Source: Hemileia vastatrix (Eukaryota; Basidiomycota; Pucciniomycetes; Pucciniales; Zaghouaniaceae). From it: a stretch of DNA of 64,000 nucleotides. The translations under genes and the position numbers were made by a program. Positions 23,207 through 32,961 of this stretch are shown here, piece after piece; position 1 is the stretch's first letter; each line of letters opens with the position of its first letter. The notes beneath the pieces are model-generated. The model saw only the letters and a list, made by a program, of their open reading frames with translations. It had not been told where the DNA came from and ran no database searches. Where the stretch lies: the NCBI GenBank assembly GCA_030280995.1, contig JASXTE010000017.1, positions 17,295,498 to 17,359,497 of the forward strand, read 5' to 3'.

Positions 23207-23456
23207 CACCACAAAATATGGGGGGAGGACCTGCTAGCAAGTCTGCAACCTTGGACCCAAACTCACCATAAATTGAACACACATTGAGCTATTGATAGAG
23301 GAAACATACAATAAGGGATGAACACCACTCATCAGAACAGTTTTAGGTGGGTGTTCAAGTAAGGTTCAGCATGGGTTCAGTCTGAGTTCCATCTGAGTTC
23401 CATCTGAGTTCAGGTTGAGGACTTGCTAGCAAGTCCACCCCCTATATTGCGTAGTG
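23207..23456 (-). mobile_element. CACTA-type MITE copy 2 (250 bp)
   Basis: Inverted relative to copy 1. Ends are CACCACAAAATATGGGGGG and, inverted, CACTACGCAATATAGGGGG. Both subterminal 18-bp palindromes are present, the left with one change. The 3-bp TSD is tat (23204-23206, 23457-23459). Confidence 0.85.
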
Positions 23457-23641
23457 TATTGATTTTTTTTTTTTGCAGAATTTTATAAAAATATTCATCA
23501 TTTTCAATTGAAGTTATAATTAGTCTTATTATTTTTAGTGGCAAATTTTTGAGGTCATTTATTTTATATTATAAAAGTTTTTTTATTTTTAAATTTTTTT
23601 TAAAGATTTTTTCAACCAATAAAATTTTTTTTCAGAAAAAA

Positions 23642-24120
23642 ATGTCTGTTTCTTATGATTCAATCCTTACACCTCTATCCTCATCTTTATCTTCTTTATC
23701 ATCTTTTGGAAATCTTCTCATGATAATCACCAAAAAACTAAAGCACCTCTAGGTTTTCAGTCTTATCAAGAGCTAACACATTTTGGGTGCTCAATTTAAA
23801 TCAGTCAAAAGTTAATCCAACAAATTTACAAGGTAAAAAAAGAAGGCCAAAGTAATAAATTTAATAAAACTTCAGGTATATCAAAAAATTATGGATATTT
23901 GTAAAGTCATCAAATTTTTATTATTCTTTCATAAATTCTTAACAAATAAAACTGACAGTTTGATTTACCCAACTAAATTAATGTTCAAATTACCTTTGTT
24001 TTTTATAAACAGTAATTATGACAACATTAAATTTTATCATGGGGTATGTCTAGGCTATGCCTGTAGAAAGTCCCAAACTTATTTTCTAGAATTAATCTGC
24101 ATTTTGGCATGAGGAATTTT
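23642..24120 (+). pseudogene. TET/JBP-like dioxygenase gene, internally deleted
   Basis: ATG at 23642 opens a Ser-rich start (SSSLSSLSSFG) like that of the M2 gene at 60049. It then jumps at about 23715 to the segment that in M2 lies after the distal His (H-x-T-x-KAP at about 61240 in M2). About 1.1 kb, including the whole catalytic core, is missing. The downstream part (QSYQELTHFGCSF equivalent, about 23760-23800) and the 3' flank are recognisable but frameshifted. It is useful mainly as proof that this gene travels with the element. Confidence 0.65.
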
Positions 24121-24179
24121 CATTAATTTAAAACTAGTAAATTTGACTTATCTTATTTATTAATTTATTGTTTATGTAA

Positions 24180-24400
24180 TTATATTAAATTTTGGTAACT
24201 TGAACCCCTTACTTTAATAAAATTCAGGGGAAGGTATTGCTCAATTTTAAAACCTGATATGCAAAATGAATGACACCCACCCCTTACTTCAATAAAATGC
24301 AGGGGAAGGTATTGCTAAATTTTTAAAACCTGATATGCAAAATTGATGACACCCACCCCTTACTTCAATAAAATGTAGGGGAGGGTATTTCGAAACTTTC
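24180..24400 (+). repeat. CCCC...GGGG tandem repeats of C2 (3 units, about 75 bp)
   Basis: Each unit contains CCCCTTACTTCAATAAAATG then CAGGGGAAGGTATTGC and an AT-rich spacer ending TGATATGCAAAATTGATG. The arms CCCC/GGGG can pair across about 20 nt. The same array lies between the dioxygenase and Myb genes in M2. Confidence 0.85.
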
Positions 24401-24439
24401 ACAACAGATATAGATTTTTGTTGACTCAGATCTATTTAG

Positions 24440-24719
24440 AAATCCAAACTGTACAGGTGTCAGTATTATGGAGGAGAATAGAAAAAAAATAATGAGAAAA
24501 TAAGAAAAAAATTTATGAAAAGAGAAAAAGTAAAGATAAATAAAACAATTGGAGCTCTTATGACTCAGATCTTCTGTGAAATAATTGTTATGCTTGACAG
24601 TCAGGACAATCTTTAGCTGAGCTATGGTGAGAGGCTTCAGATGATTGATGTCTTTGAAAAACAGGTGTGTTAGGAGGTCTATTAAATGGTTGAGATACAG
24701 AGGGCATATCCTTAGTAGT
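24440..24719 (-). pseudogene. Myb/SANT-like accessory gene fragment of C2
   Basis: The reverse complement follows M4 at about 48920-49080 (ACTACTAAGGATNTNCCCTCT, then the stretch with GTCAAGCATAACAATTATTT). The gene continues at 47957-48000 beyond the nested R1/Gypsy-O stack. Too decayed for a product. Confidence 0.65.
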
Positions 24720-24724
24720 GTCTT

Positions 24725-24873
24725 TGTAGAAATACTATTAAAGTTTCCTTGCTTTGAGCAGAATCCAAATAAGTTAGATAAACCTGAGAAAACCCTGTCT
24801 GTTTAAGTAAAATAAGACTTCTCAATTAACTAAGATTAAATGTCTACTTGATACAAAATTGATTTTTTACCAG
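24725..24873 (-). mobile_element. R1 LTR copy 3, 3'-end part
   Basis: Minus-strand R1. The start TGTAGAAATAC is the inverted LTR end TTTCTACA, preceded by the TSD gtctt (24720-24724). It is split from the remaining parts (46558-46714, 47518-47956) by Gypsy-O and by a solo LTR. Confidence 0.85.
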
Positions 24874-25074
24874 TGTAGAAAATTCTATAGTACTAGCTAT
24901 AGGCCTTGACCAAGGGAGTTGGAGAAAAACCAGAGAGAAAATCCCCTTTCGCTTTAGAAAAATAAGAGTGAGATTTACCTGCTACATTAAATTGGTTCCT
25001 GTTGTTTAAAAGCCCATTTTTCAATACACTTGACTTTCTGATCAGCCAAGAAAGTAGTCTCCAGAAAGACTACC
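24874..25074 (-). repeat. Gypsy-O 3' LTR, distal part
   Basis: Aligns with 45476-45674 of the 5' LTR. It ends ...GACTACC, the last five bases of which are the TSD of Gypsy-2. Confidence 0.9.
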
Positions 25075-25881
25075 TGTCAGGGTTGGCTTTTACGTCTAGA
25101 AGATTTTCAAGGTAGATCAAGGATGGCAACAGTGGATTTTAAAGTACTCAAGATAATGTATGTATTTCTCTTATAGTTTTAAAGATTTAATAATCAATAA
25201 TAAGAGGTAAGGTTTTAGTTTATTATTATAATTATTGGATTTAGAACTACGAGATTGTAAGTACTAAAAACAGTAATGAATAGTAATAAATGTTTAATGA
25301 TAATATTGGTTTATAATAATGTAAGTAAAATGAATGTACTGAAAAGTACAAAAGAGAGGGCCTTTTATAGGCAAAGGTGTGAGAAATAAAAATACGGAGT
25401 TAACACCACCAAATAAAAGGGTGTGGGAAAAAGAAACTAAATAAAGAGTGTATATGAAATAATAAATAATATACCAAATAGTGTGTTAATAAAAGATATT
25501 ATTTTATTTGAAATAAAAATTTAAATCCCTTGGTCCATCACACTTAGTACAAAAACATTTGATTTAGAATGTTGATTCAACATAATTTAAATAAAGGGAT
25601 TTGAAAAGTTTTTTTCTTTTTATATTTATATATTTTTAATACTATTTTTATTCCCTCTCATCTGTATTATTGAGCATGGTGTTAGGGAAAGAAAAAATGT
25701 CTGTGGCAGTTACTTATTTTTATTAATTATTTACATTACTTATTATACTTAGCTAGTTAGTTGTAAGTAAAGCATAAGTAGTTTGTAAATAATTACTTAT
25801 TAATAAGGATTAAAAGGCGTGGCTTCATCTCAGTAAGATAATTAATTATTTTACTGGATAAGTCTAGTAGCCTGGCTGACA
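25075..25881 (-). repeat. Gypsy-2 3' LTR
   Basis: TGTCAGGG...GGCTGACA on the plus strand. Contains TTTTATAGGCAAAGG (about 25370), whose complement is a TATAAAAGG-type promoter core. Followed by the inverted polypurine tract (CTCCCTTACTTT, 25882-25893). Confidence 0.95.
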
Positions 25882-25913
25882 CTCCCTTACTTTAAAAAAA
25901 CAATAAAAAAATG

Positions 25914-26476
25914 CTATGATTTTTTCTTTTTATATTTCTTTAGCAGAGTAGAAAGATTAGATATTTCCTTCCCAGGTATCCAAGAATCATATTCAGATGA
26001 TTTATTCTTGAATCTCAATAAGTATTCTTTACCTTTTTCAGCAGTAACTATTCTGTCATTTAGAATCTTATGAATTTCTGCTGTCTCAGTGATTTCATTA
26101 GGGGTCTTTTTTGGTCTTCCCCTCCTTTTGGGAAACAAATCACTATTGGATGTATAAGGTTTTAAAAGATATATTGAAAAACAGGATGTTTTCTGTCATA
26201 TGGAGAATACAAAATAACTTCAACTGCATTATCACCAACCATTCTTCTTACAACAAATGGAACAACAAATGGGTCTTTCAATTTTTTATTACCTTGTAAA
26301 TTGAAGTGGACTGTAGAAATCAACACCTCATCACCCTTTTTAAAAGTGTATTCGTTATGGGATTTTTCCCATCTCTTCTTCTCATATTCAAATGATTTTT
26401 CAATACATTTTTGAGCATTACTTCTGCAAAGTTGTTGCATTTGAAGAAAAGATTTAAAACCAGGATGTAAATCCAA
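25914..26476 (-). pseudogene. Gypsy-2 integrase C-terminus and chromodomain-like tail
   Basis: Two overlapping frames: 26476-26162 with the GPY/F-like module (DEVLISTVHFNLQG, KDPFV, RRMVGDNAVEV), and 26138-25914 with a basic RRGRPKKTPNE stretch, then YLLRFKNKSSEYDSWIPGKE. In chromoviruses this tail binds histone marks and steers insertion. One frameshift separates it from the core and another lies near 26150. Confidence 0.85.
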
Positions 26477-27548
26477 TTTAGGTATTTTATTATTGAGAAT
26501 TTAGCAGGAGTATTTGGAACATATCCAAGCCAGAGCTCAAAAGGCTTTCTTTGAGTAACAGAATGAACAGTGCTATTGTAAGAAAATTCCAACCCAGGAA
26601 GTAAGGTAACCCAATCATGAGTGAATCTGTCATTGTCTTTAAACTCAAAGCCAAAGGCACAGTACCTTCTTATCATGTCCTCTAGTGTCTGAATCATACT
26701 TTCAGATAGTCCATCAGTCTGAGGGTGATGGGCAGTAGATAGTTTCAGATCACAACCACAAACATCCATAAGAGACATCCAAAATTCAGAAGTAAATTTA
26801 GGGTCTCTGTCAGAGACTATGGCTTTAGGAAAACCATCAGTATTAAACATATGAAACCACCATAAGAAAGCTAATTCTTTAGTGGAAACATCCTTGTGAG
26901 TAGGGATAAATTTACACATTTTGGTGAATCTGTCCACAATAGCCCAACAAGAGTTATAACTGTCTTTTCCAGCAATAGGTAATCCTGTTACAAAATCCAT
27001 GTTTATTATTTGCCATGGTGAATCAGGAGGTTCAATATTTTGCATTAATCCAGCTCTTTTACCAGTAAATCTTTTTGATTTTTGGCAAGAATCACAAGAT
27101 TCAACATATAATTTTGTGTCTTCAGACATATTAACCCAGAAAGCGATGTTTTTAACTCTGATAATTGTTTTTTCAAGATCAAAATGTCCAGCAAAAATGT
27201 CATCATGACAAATTTTCAAGATGATTTCTTTCATAGAAGAAGGAATAACAATGACATTACTCAACTTTCTTCTATAATATAGATATCCTTCGTCAATAGA
27301 AAATTTACCTTTTTCCAAACTTTTTGGTACTTTGGTGGAAGGGTTTTAATTAATGCTTGTATTGAAGCATTCTTTGGATCATTTAATATGGTGCATAACT
27401 TTTTTAAGTCAGTGTCATTATAATATGAATCCAGAATAAGCTGCAATAGCTCTTCCTCCATGTCAACCACATATATCCCATGAATATGAATAATTTCATC
27501 CTCAGGATCATAAGCTGGATTAAAGTCATCATTTGGTAAAGGTAACTT
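26320..27548 (-). pseudogene. Gypsy-2 integrase, core intact
   Basis: A linker (27548-27261) in the RT frame is joined by an indel near 27310 to a 332-codon frame. It contains an HHCC zinc region (H38, H45, C75, C78 of that frame) and a full catalytic triad: D108 in NMDF, D170 in SDRDPKF, E206 in LSESMIQ, a D-x61-D-x35-E spacing. It then has the GY-rich module PFELWLGYVPNTP. The frame shifts at about 26495. The core motifs are all kept, unlike Gypsy-1. Confidence 0.92.
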
Positions 27549-28850
27549 TTATAAAATATCCACATTTGAGTGAACAATACCAGCCCTATAAATAATTGTC
27601 ATTCTCCCTCTGTACTCTTGAACAGCTAACTGCCATCTGAACATATGTCTGTTAGGTGTTTTCAAGTTTAAAAGGTATTTAACTGCACTGCAGTCAGTGA
27701 CAAGTTCAAATTTCTGGTCATCTAGGTAATAATGTAGCTTTTCTAGAGCCCACACTACAGCTAAACATTCCAATTGAGTAGCACCATATTTCAATTCACT
27801 ATTTCTTAAGGTTCTTGAAATATAAAAAATTACTACTTCTGATACTTTATCATTCATCACTTGTTTTTGATGGAGGGCAGCACCCAGACCAATAAAACTG
27901 GCATCAGTATATAAAACAAATGGCTTATTAAAGTCAGGTAAAGCAAGAATAGGTGCTGACATCAGACAGTGTTTCATAGTGTCAAAAGCCCTTTGTCTTT
28001 CACTATTCCAGACAAAAGCAACATCCTTTCTAGTTAATTGGGTAAGGGGTAAAGCTATGACTTGGTAATTTTTAAAATACTGTCTATAGTATCCACACAT
28101 TCCCAAAAAACTCTGTAGCTCTCTAACTGTATTAGGAGCCTTCACCTGTTGTATGGCTGCCACTTTGTTTTGGTCAACACATATCTGTAAGCCTGAAACA
28201 ACATGACCAAGAACTTTCAAAGAATGGAAACCAAATTTACATTTCTTCAAGGCAAGTGTCATATTTATCTCATCCATTTTTTGGAACACTTTACACAGGT
28301 GGTTGAGATGGTCCTCAAAAATTTTTGAGAATATAATGATATCATCAATATAAACCATCAGCCATCCTTCAATTATCTCCTTATGGAATGTGTTATCCAT
28401 GACTTTTTGAAAAGCTGAAGGGGCATTTTTAGGGCCAAATGGCATCCTAACATACTTATATATACCCATATGAGTAGCAATAAAAAGAAAATTCTGAGAA
28501 TTTTTCTCAACAGATACCTGGTGATATCCTTTATTACCATCCAAACAGCTGATATATTTAGCACCCTGTAAGGTAGCATGTATAGAGCTAATTCTAGGTA
28601 AAGGATAGATATCATCAACAGTATAAGTATTTAGTGCTCTATAATCACCACATAACCTGGCTTTATCTTTCTCATAAGAAATTAGGACAGGTGAGATAAC
28701 ACAATATTTAGGTGTTTCAACTACCTTTTCAATAATATTCATTTTTAAAAGGGTAGAGATATTGTCTTCAATATCTTTTCTCTTTGTGGGAAAAGCAGGA
28801 TAAGGCTTCTTCTTTAAACTAGGTGGTATATCAGTTAATGGACAAGACAA
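27549..28850 (-). CDS. Gypsy-2 reverse transcriptase-RNase H, 433 codons open
   Basis: One uninterrupted frame between in-frame stops at 28851 and 27549. RT: CGDYRALN (residues 67-74), catalytic D104 in CLDGNKGYH, MPFGPKNAP (136-144), YIDD (167-170), then thumb and connection with LGMCGYYRQYF. RNase H: D316 in YTDAS, E361 in LECLAV, D386 in TDCSA and D431 in HSNVD. All catalytic residues are kept. The upstream stop TAA lies where Gypsy-3 has a Ser codon, so it is a point mutation and not a gene boundary. The enzyme copies element RNA into DNA in virus-like particles. It lacks its own start codon context and is normally part of a polyprotein. Confidence 0.95.
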   Translation of the reverse strand: MSCPLTDIPPSLKKKPYPAFPTKRKDIEDNISTLLKMNIIEKVVETPKYCVISPVLISYEKDKARLCGDYRALNTYTVDDIYPLPRISSIHATLQGAKYISCLDGNKGYHQVSVEKNSQNFLFIATHMGIYKYVRMPFGPKNAPSAFQKVMDNTFHKEIIEGWLMVYIDDIIIFSKIFEDHLNHLCKVFQKMDEINMTLALKKCKFGFHSLKVLGHVVSGLQICVDQNKVAAIQQVKAPNTVRELQSFLGMCGYYRQYFKNYQVIALPLTQLTRKDVAFVWNSERQRAFDTMKHCLMSAPILALPDFNKPFVLYTDASFIGLGAALHQKQVMNDKVSEVVIFYISRTLRNSELKYGATQLECLAVVWALEKLHYYLDDQKFELVTDCSAVKYLLNLKTPNRHMFRWQLAVQEYRGRMTIIYRAGIVHSNVDIL

Positions 28851-30065
28851 TTAGAGATTAATTTCTTCTTCAAATAATCCCAGTTCATGTGACCCATGAG
28901 CAAAAGCCATAGGAAAAGACTTTATCAAGTTAATGATGGAATCTTTATCCTCACCAGAAAGTTGTTCTCCAAAAGAGGCATTGTCAATTTCCGACATAAG
29001 GGCATGCATTTCTTTTGTAGATCTTTCTTTATATTGAGCCACAGAATTACATGTGTTCAATTCTGGTTTTAATAATTTTTTGGGGGAGGAAAACTTAAAT
29101 TTTCTCTTCTCATTTATCCCCATTGTGAAGCATTGGTTTGAAGGATCTAATTTTATGCCATATTTGGTTAAAATGTCATTTCCTATGATAAACCAACTGC
29201 TTAAATTATCATTTTTCATGACAACAAAATCACAAATAGCTCTTACAAAACCATGGTTATATTTAAAAAATAATATGGCCTTGTATTTACCAATGGGGGA
29301 CAAGACAAAGCCATAACCTCTCCAATTTTCAGAAGTGATAGGCATCATTTTTGATTTATAGTCTTTATCCACTAAAGCAAGTGCTTTTTCAGATACTACA
29401 CTTCCTTCAGCTCCAGAATCCAGAACAACTTCCATGCTGGTTCCATTGATCAAGACTGGTGCTTTGAGAGGGGCAATTACAATTGATCTATCCTCAATGT
29501 TCCTTATGATCTCAGCATCCTCAACTGTAGATAAATCATTCTTATCAATAGCAATAGTATTTAAATAATGAATATCTTCTTGCAGCATCAAGATTTCCTG
29601 TTGAGATTCATATGAAATATTGCTGGCACAATCACTTGAAGTTACATCCAGCTCTATTGTGTCATCAGCCTTCTCCTCAGTTTGTTCAACAAGATTTATC
29701 CTCTTGTCACAAACATGGCCTTTCTGCCAAGGCTTGTTGCACTTGAAGCAAGTGTTTGTTGCATACTTTTTTGGTGCAAAAGGGGCAGAAGGTTTACCAA
29801 CCTTTTCCAGAGGTTTCTGTTGGTAAGTGAAGGATTTCTCCAAAGGGGTCCTAGGAAAGAATCTTCTGGCATGATACTTGTTGTTTAGAAGGATCTCATT
29901 GCAAGTATTAATGAAAGAAGAGGGTTCTCTGGAGAACTCAGTCCTAGCCACTATCAAGTCTCTCAGAGACATTGGTAATTTATAAAGGATCCTGTCCTTC
30001 CATAACTCAAGCTCCATATTTGGGTCTATTGCCCTCAAGATTTTTACAAGTTTCATTAAGAACAC
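28851..30065 (-). CDS. Gypsy-2 capsid end, zinc knuckle and protease, 404 codons open
   Basis: Continues the gag frame (LRAIDPNMELELWKDR, capsid C-terminal helices). A zinc knuckle CFKCNKPWQKGHVC (about residues 106-119) and an acidic linker follow. The retropepsin has VVLDSGAEGSVVS (catalytic DSG near residue 220) and the WFIIGNDILTKYG flap/dimer region. All key residues are present. It ends at the TAA at 28851, in frame with the RT. The 5' end follows an in-frame stop (30108), so it is a segment of a longer polyprotein. Confidence 0.92.
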   Translation of the reverse strand: MFLMKLVKILRAIDPNMELELWKDRILYKLPMSLRDLIVARTEFSREPSSFINTCNEILLNNKYHARRFFPRTPLEKSFTYQQKPLEKVGKPSAPFAPKKYATNTCFKCNKPWQKGHVCDKRINLVEQTEEKADDTIELDVTSSDCASNISYESQQEILMLQEDIHYLNTIAIDKNDLSTVEDAEIIRNIEDRSIVIAPLKAPVLINGTSMEVVLDSGAEGSVVSEKALALVDKDYKSKMMPITSENWRGYGFVLSPIGKYKAILFFKYNHGFVRAICDFVVMKNDNLSSWFIIGNDILTKYGIKLDPSNQCFTMGINEKRKFKFSSPKKLLKPELNTCNSVAQYKERSTKEMHALMSEIDNASFGEQLSGEDKDSIINLIKSFPMAFAHGSHELGLFEEEINL

Positions 30066-31502
30066 AATAGGTTTATCAGTGGAAGAGCTATATCTAGTTT
30101 CCTTATACTACCTTTGTTGAGCCATTCTGAACTTGGAGCCACCAAATTGTGCTTTAATCAATTTTTTCCAATCTTTCCATGAGTAGTCATTTCTGTCCAG
30201 GAGAACAGATTCATACCACATTAGGGCAACATTAGTAAACAAATAAATTAACTTGGGAACAATTTCCTCATCTGGGAGTTTGTAAGAATTTTTTAAGTTA
30301 TCAATTCTGTAAATAAATTGCTGCCAATCAGAAGAAGAATCACCATCAAATTTTGGGTACTGGTCAAGTTTTGGCCAATTCTTTTGATTTGAAGGAGTAT
30401 CCTTAGTACCAGCTTGTTTCTGAGTAAGGATCAGCTGTAACTTCTCTAGTTGTGCAGTAATCTCATTGTTTAATCTTTCTGTTGAAGATCTTGGTGCATC
30501 ATCAATTTTTGATGGAAACTCAGGGGTATCAACATGTATTTCTGGAACTAATTTTCCTTTAGATGAACTAGCCACAGGTAACCTTGGAGCATCCTGGACT
30601 ATATGTTCCTTTAAAGAGATTTCAGAATATTTTTGATCATTAAACAATGATTTCAATTTCTCCTCAATGGTTTTTAGTCTGTTTTTCACTCTTGGAAGAC
30701 TAGATAAACTCTCATTGATTGTTGCAAAAGATAACTGATTTTTATTTTAAAAAGATGAAAATTGGTCATTCAATCTTTTCAGATTCATCTTATCTATCTC
30801 CACCTCCTGGCAACAGGCAGATATAGTATCTTTCAGTTTAGACAAATCATTTTTGATATTTTGCCATAAAGCAAATTTCTTTTCATGGATTGCCTTGTAA
30901 TGAAACAAATCATCAGAAACTCTCTGTAATTCACTCCTTAATGCTTGATAACCCTTTTCAGTTAACAAATTATTATATTTATGAGTCGATTGCATGTTGT
31001 TCATTTTATGATTTTCTTTAGCAATAATATACCTCAAATATTCATCATTAATGTTAGCTACATCTGGAGTGTTTCTCAATAAGGAAACAGAGTAACTTTC
31101 CAGATTCTCATAAAACTCAGGTTCAAGTGTTTCATCAATAATAGCCATATCAGGACTTATCATTGAAGTAGCAATTAGAACTAAAGGATTAGATACATTT
31201 GAAATTTGAGCAATTTGTCTACTGTTCTCAGCCTCTACAGGTCTCACAGTCTCATCTCCTCTTCCAGAATTACCTGAAGGAACTGAATTAGTTACAAGAA
31301 ATGGTACTTGAGAATCAATAGAGGGGCTTACCAAGGTTTGCTGGGCAAGATAATATTGTTTTTTCTTCTTCTTCCTCCTTGATAGGGGTGAGGAGGTATG
31401 GGGTTGACTTGGCTGTGTCTTGATGGACTTGCCTGGGGCAATTGAATCTGTTGATTTTGAGACAGGTAATCCCACTGAGTGTTCAGCCAATCCCACTGCC
31501 AC
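30066..31502 (-). pseudogene. gag: Gypsy-2 gag body (coiled coil and capsid)
   Basis: Two frames in register: 31502-30747 (long coiled coil with GYQALRSELQRVSDDLFHYK and KNDLSKLKDTISACCQEVEI) and 30689-30108 (second helix block, then the Gypsy gag domain WPKLDQYPKFDGDSSSDW ... WYESVLLDRNDYSWKDW). They are separated by a TAA at 30747 and closed by a TAG at 30108. The part before about 31350 overlaps the preceding ORF in another frame and probably is not translated from its own start. It forms the particle shell. Confidence 0.85.
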
Positions 31503-31943
31503 TTGGATACTTCCACTTTCTCTGGCTGCTGGGGAGCCAATTGATTAAGATCCCTGGGGGGAGGAGGTCTCCTCTTCTCTTGAAGAAAAGTATCTATCTT
31601 TCTTGCCTTTTCTTCTAGAGCATCTACTCTTGACCTCAATTTCAAGTTTTCTGTCCTTAACTTTTTTATGTGTGTTGACAGGATCTTTACTTGCTGAGGT
31701 AGTGGCATCTTTTTTATTTTGAAGCCTTTTGGAAGTTCTTCTGGGGGGTTTTTCACAGGTTTCTGTTCCTGAGTTGTTTCTACCAGAATTTCCACTTCCT
31801 CCATTTCTACATCCTGATTGGGGAAATGATTGATTAATTTGAGATAATTTACTAGTTAAATAAGAACTCACAGAAGTAGCCTCATAATAATCAATTAAAT
31901 CCAATTCCTCTTCACATGCAGCAGAGACACCTTGATCAGTCAT
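31328..31943 (-). pseudogene. gag: Gypsy-2 gag ORF1, two overlapping open frames
   Basis: ATG at 31943 opens a frame beginning MTDQ with an acidic start (EEELDLIDYYEA), open to 31545. The +1 frame (31804-31328) carries the natural-looking protein: PPEELPKGFKIKKMPLPQQ, a coiled coil (LRTENLKLRSRVDALEEKARK), then KWQWDWLNTQWDYL. Gypsy-1 and Gypsy-3 have the same arrangement: start in one frame, coiled coil in +1. Near the end of the +1 frame, 28 nt before its stop, sits the heptamer A-AAA-AAC (31364 to 31358 on the minus strand) in the codon phase for a -1 shift into the gag-pol frame. How the first switch is made (intron, indel or shift) is unclear. Confidence 0.7.
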
Positions 31944-32886
31944 TTCTAATTTTTACTGCAATGAGAGAAGGAGAAAATAAGATGAATTAGTTTGTATTTT
32001 TACTTTTATTCAAAAGAAAAATAATAAAATAAAATTTTCCAGGATAAAATCAACTAAAATAATAATCAATTTATTAATTCAAAAACAATTTTAAAACCAG
32101 GATATAATAATCAACTGAAGAATTAAATTTAAATTTCTTATTAACAATTTTATGATAATTATTATTAGGATTTGGAATCAACTGAGAATTTAATAATTAA
32201 CAGGAGTTAATGTCTACTGAAATATTAAATATGAATTTAAAAAAATTTTTATTGTCAGGACAATTTGTCAACTGGAACAAAGAAAATTTAAATATATCAG
32301 GACAAGAGTCAACTGAAAATTATAATGAATAATAATTTTTTTAAATATATTTTATTACCTCTAGGACTAAGAACACAATTTCTCTATCTTTGTCAACTAG
32401 GAAAAATAAAATAATTAATAAAAAATTTATTTCCAATTTATCAGACACCTCCCCCTGTTAAATGAGCAAATTAATACCACTTACAGAGTGCTGAGTAAAA
32501 GGAAATACATAGAGTATGAAGAGTGCAAAGTGACCCACAAATAGTAATCAATAAATACCATGAATTATATAACTATTAGTTAGTATATAAGCTTAAGTTT
32601 TGGAGCGCTGTTCGATTCCCGTTTGCAGCAAAAAATAAGTCACGTGATGTATGACGTTCGTCATTTTTGTCATCCACTCGTCCTTATAGGTACCTCGATG
32701 GCGATGGTCCCACAGTCTCTGGTCCTCAAGATCATTATGCTCCGTCGACAATTCGGGAAGGCCTCCAAATCTCAGGGTCTGCTTTTATGTCTAGAAGATT
32801 TTCAAGGTAGATCAAAGATGGCAACAGTGGATTTTAAAGGACTCAAGATAATGATGCGCCGTCGACAATTCAGGTAGGCCCCCAAT
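31944..32886 (-). promoter_or_regulatory. Gypsy-2 leader with repeated motif and U5 duplication
   Basis: Non-coding 0.94 kb between the 5' LTR and gag. From 31990 to 32460 a motif close to CAGGAnnnnnnTCAACTGAAnTAAT recurs every 40-60 bp, and it is shared with Gypsy-3. From 32590 to 32886 the sequence is more GC-rich and contains a degenerate copy of the U5 end. ATTGGGGGCC at 32886-32877 (minus) directly follows the LTR and resembles the start of the Gypsy-1 leader. Confidence 0.65.
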
Positions 32887-32961
32887 TGTCAGGGTCGGCT
32901 TTTACGTCTAGAAGATTTTCAAGGTTGATCAAGGATGGCAACAGTGGATTTTAAAGGACTC
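32728..32961 (-). repeat. 117-bp tandem duplication of U5 end plus primer region
   Basis: Unit boundaries at 32728, 32845 and 32962, each beginning AAGATNATNATGCNCCGTCG or, in the last unit, running into the LTR. The inner unit carries a mutated LTR end (CTCAGGGTCTGCTTTTATG) without the terminal TGT. Confidence 0.85.

Larger units (their letters stand above)
22558..24719 (+). mobile_element. C2: deleted dioxygenase/Myb element of the M2 family
   Basis: From 22600 the sequence follows M2 from about 58860 (TTTTCAAGGTNANANTAA, then pyrimidine-rich). The 5' end and 3' end of the dioxygenase gene follow, then CCCC...GGGG repeats and a minus-strand Myb-gene fragment. A CACTA-type MITE sits at 23207-23456. 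The Myb fragment is cut by R1 copy 3 and resumes at 47957. No terminal repeats were found, so outer boundaries are uncertain. Gene order equals M2. Confidence 0.6.

Noticed and set aside
32600..32635. Possible tRNA or tRNA-derived SINE (TGTTCGATTCCC resembles a B box)
   Set aside because: The flanking bases do not form a T-arm stem, no A box or anticodon arm is seen upstream, and the 3' end is not a proper acceptor stem. It lies in the Gypsy-2 leader.
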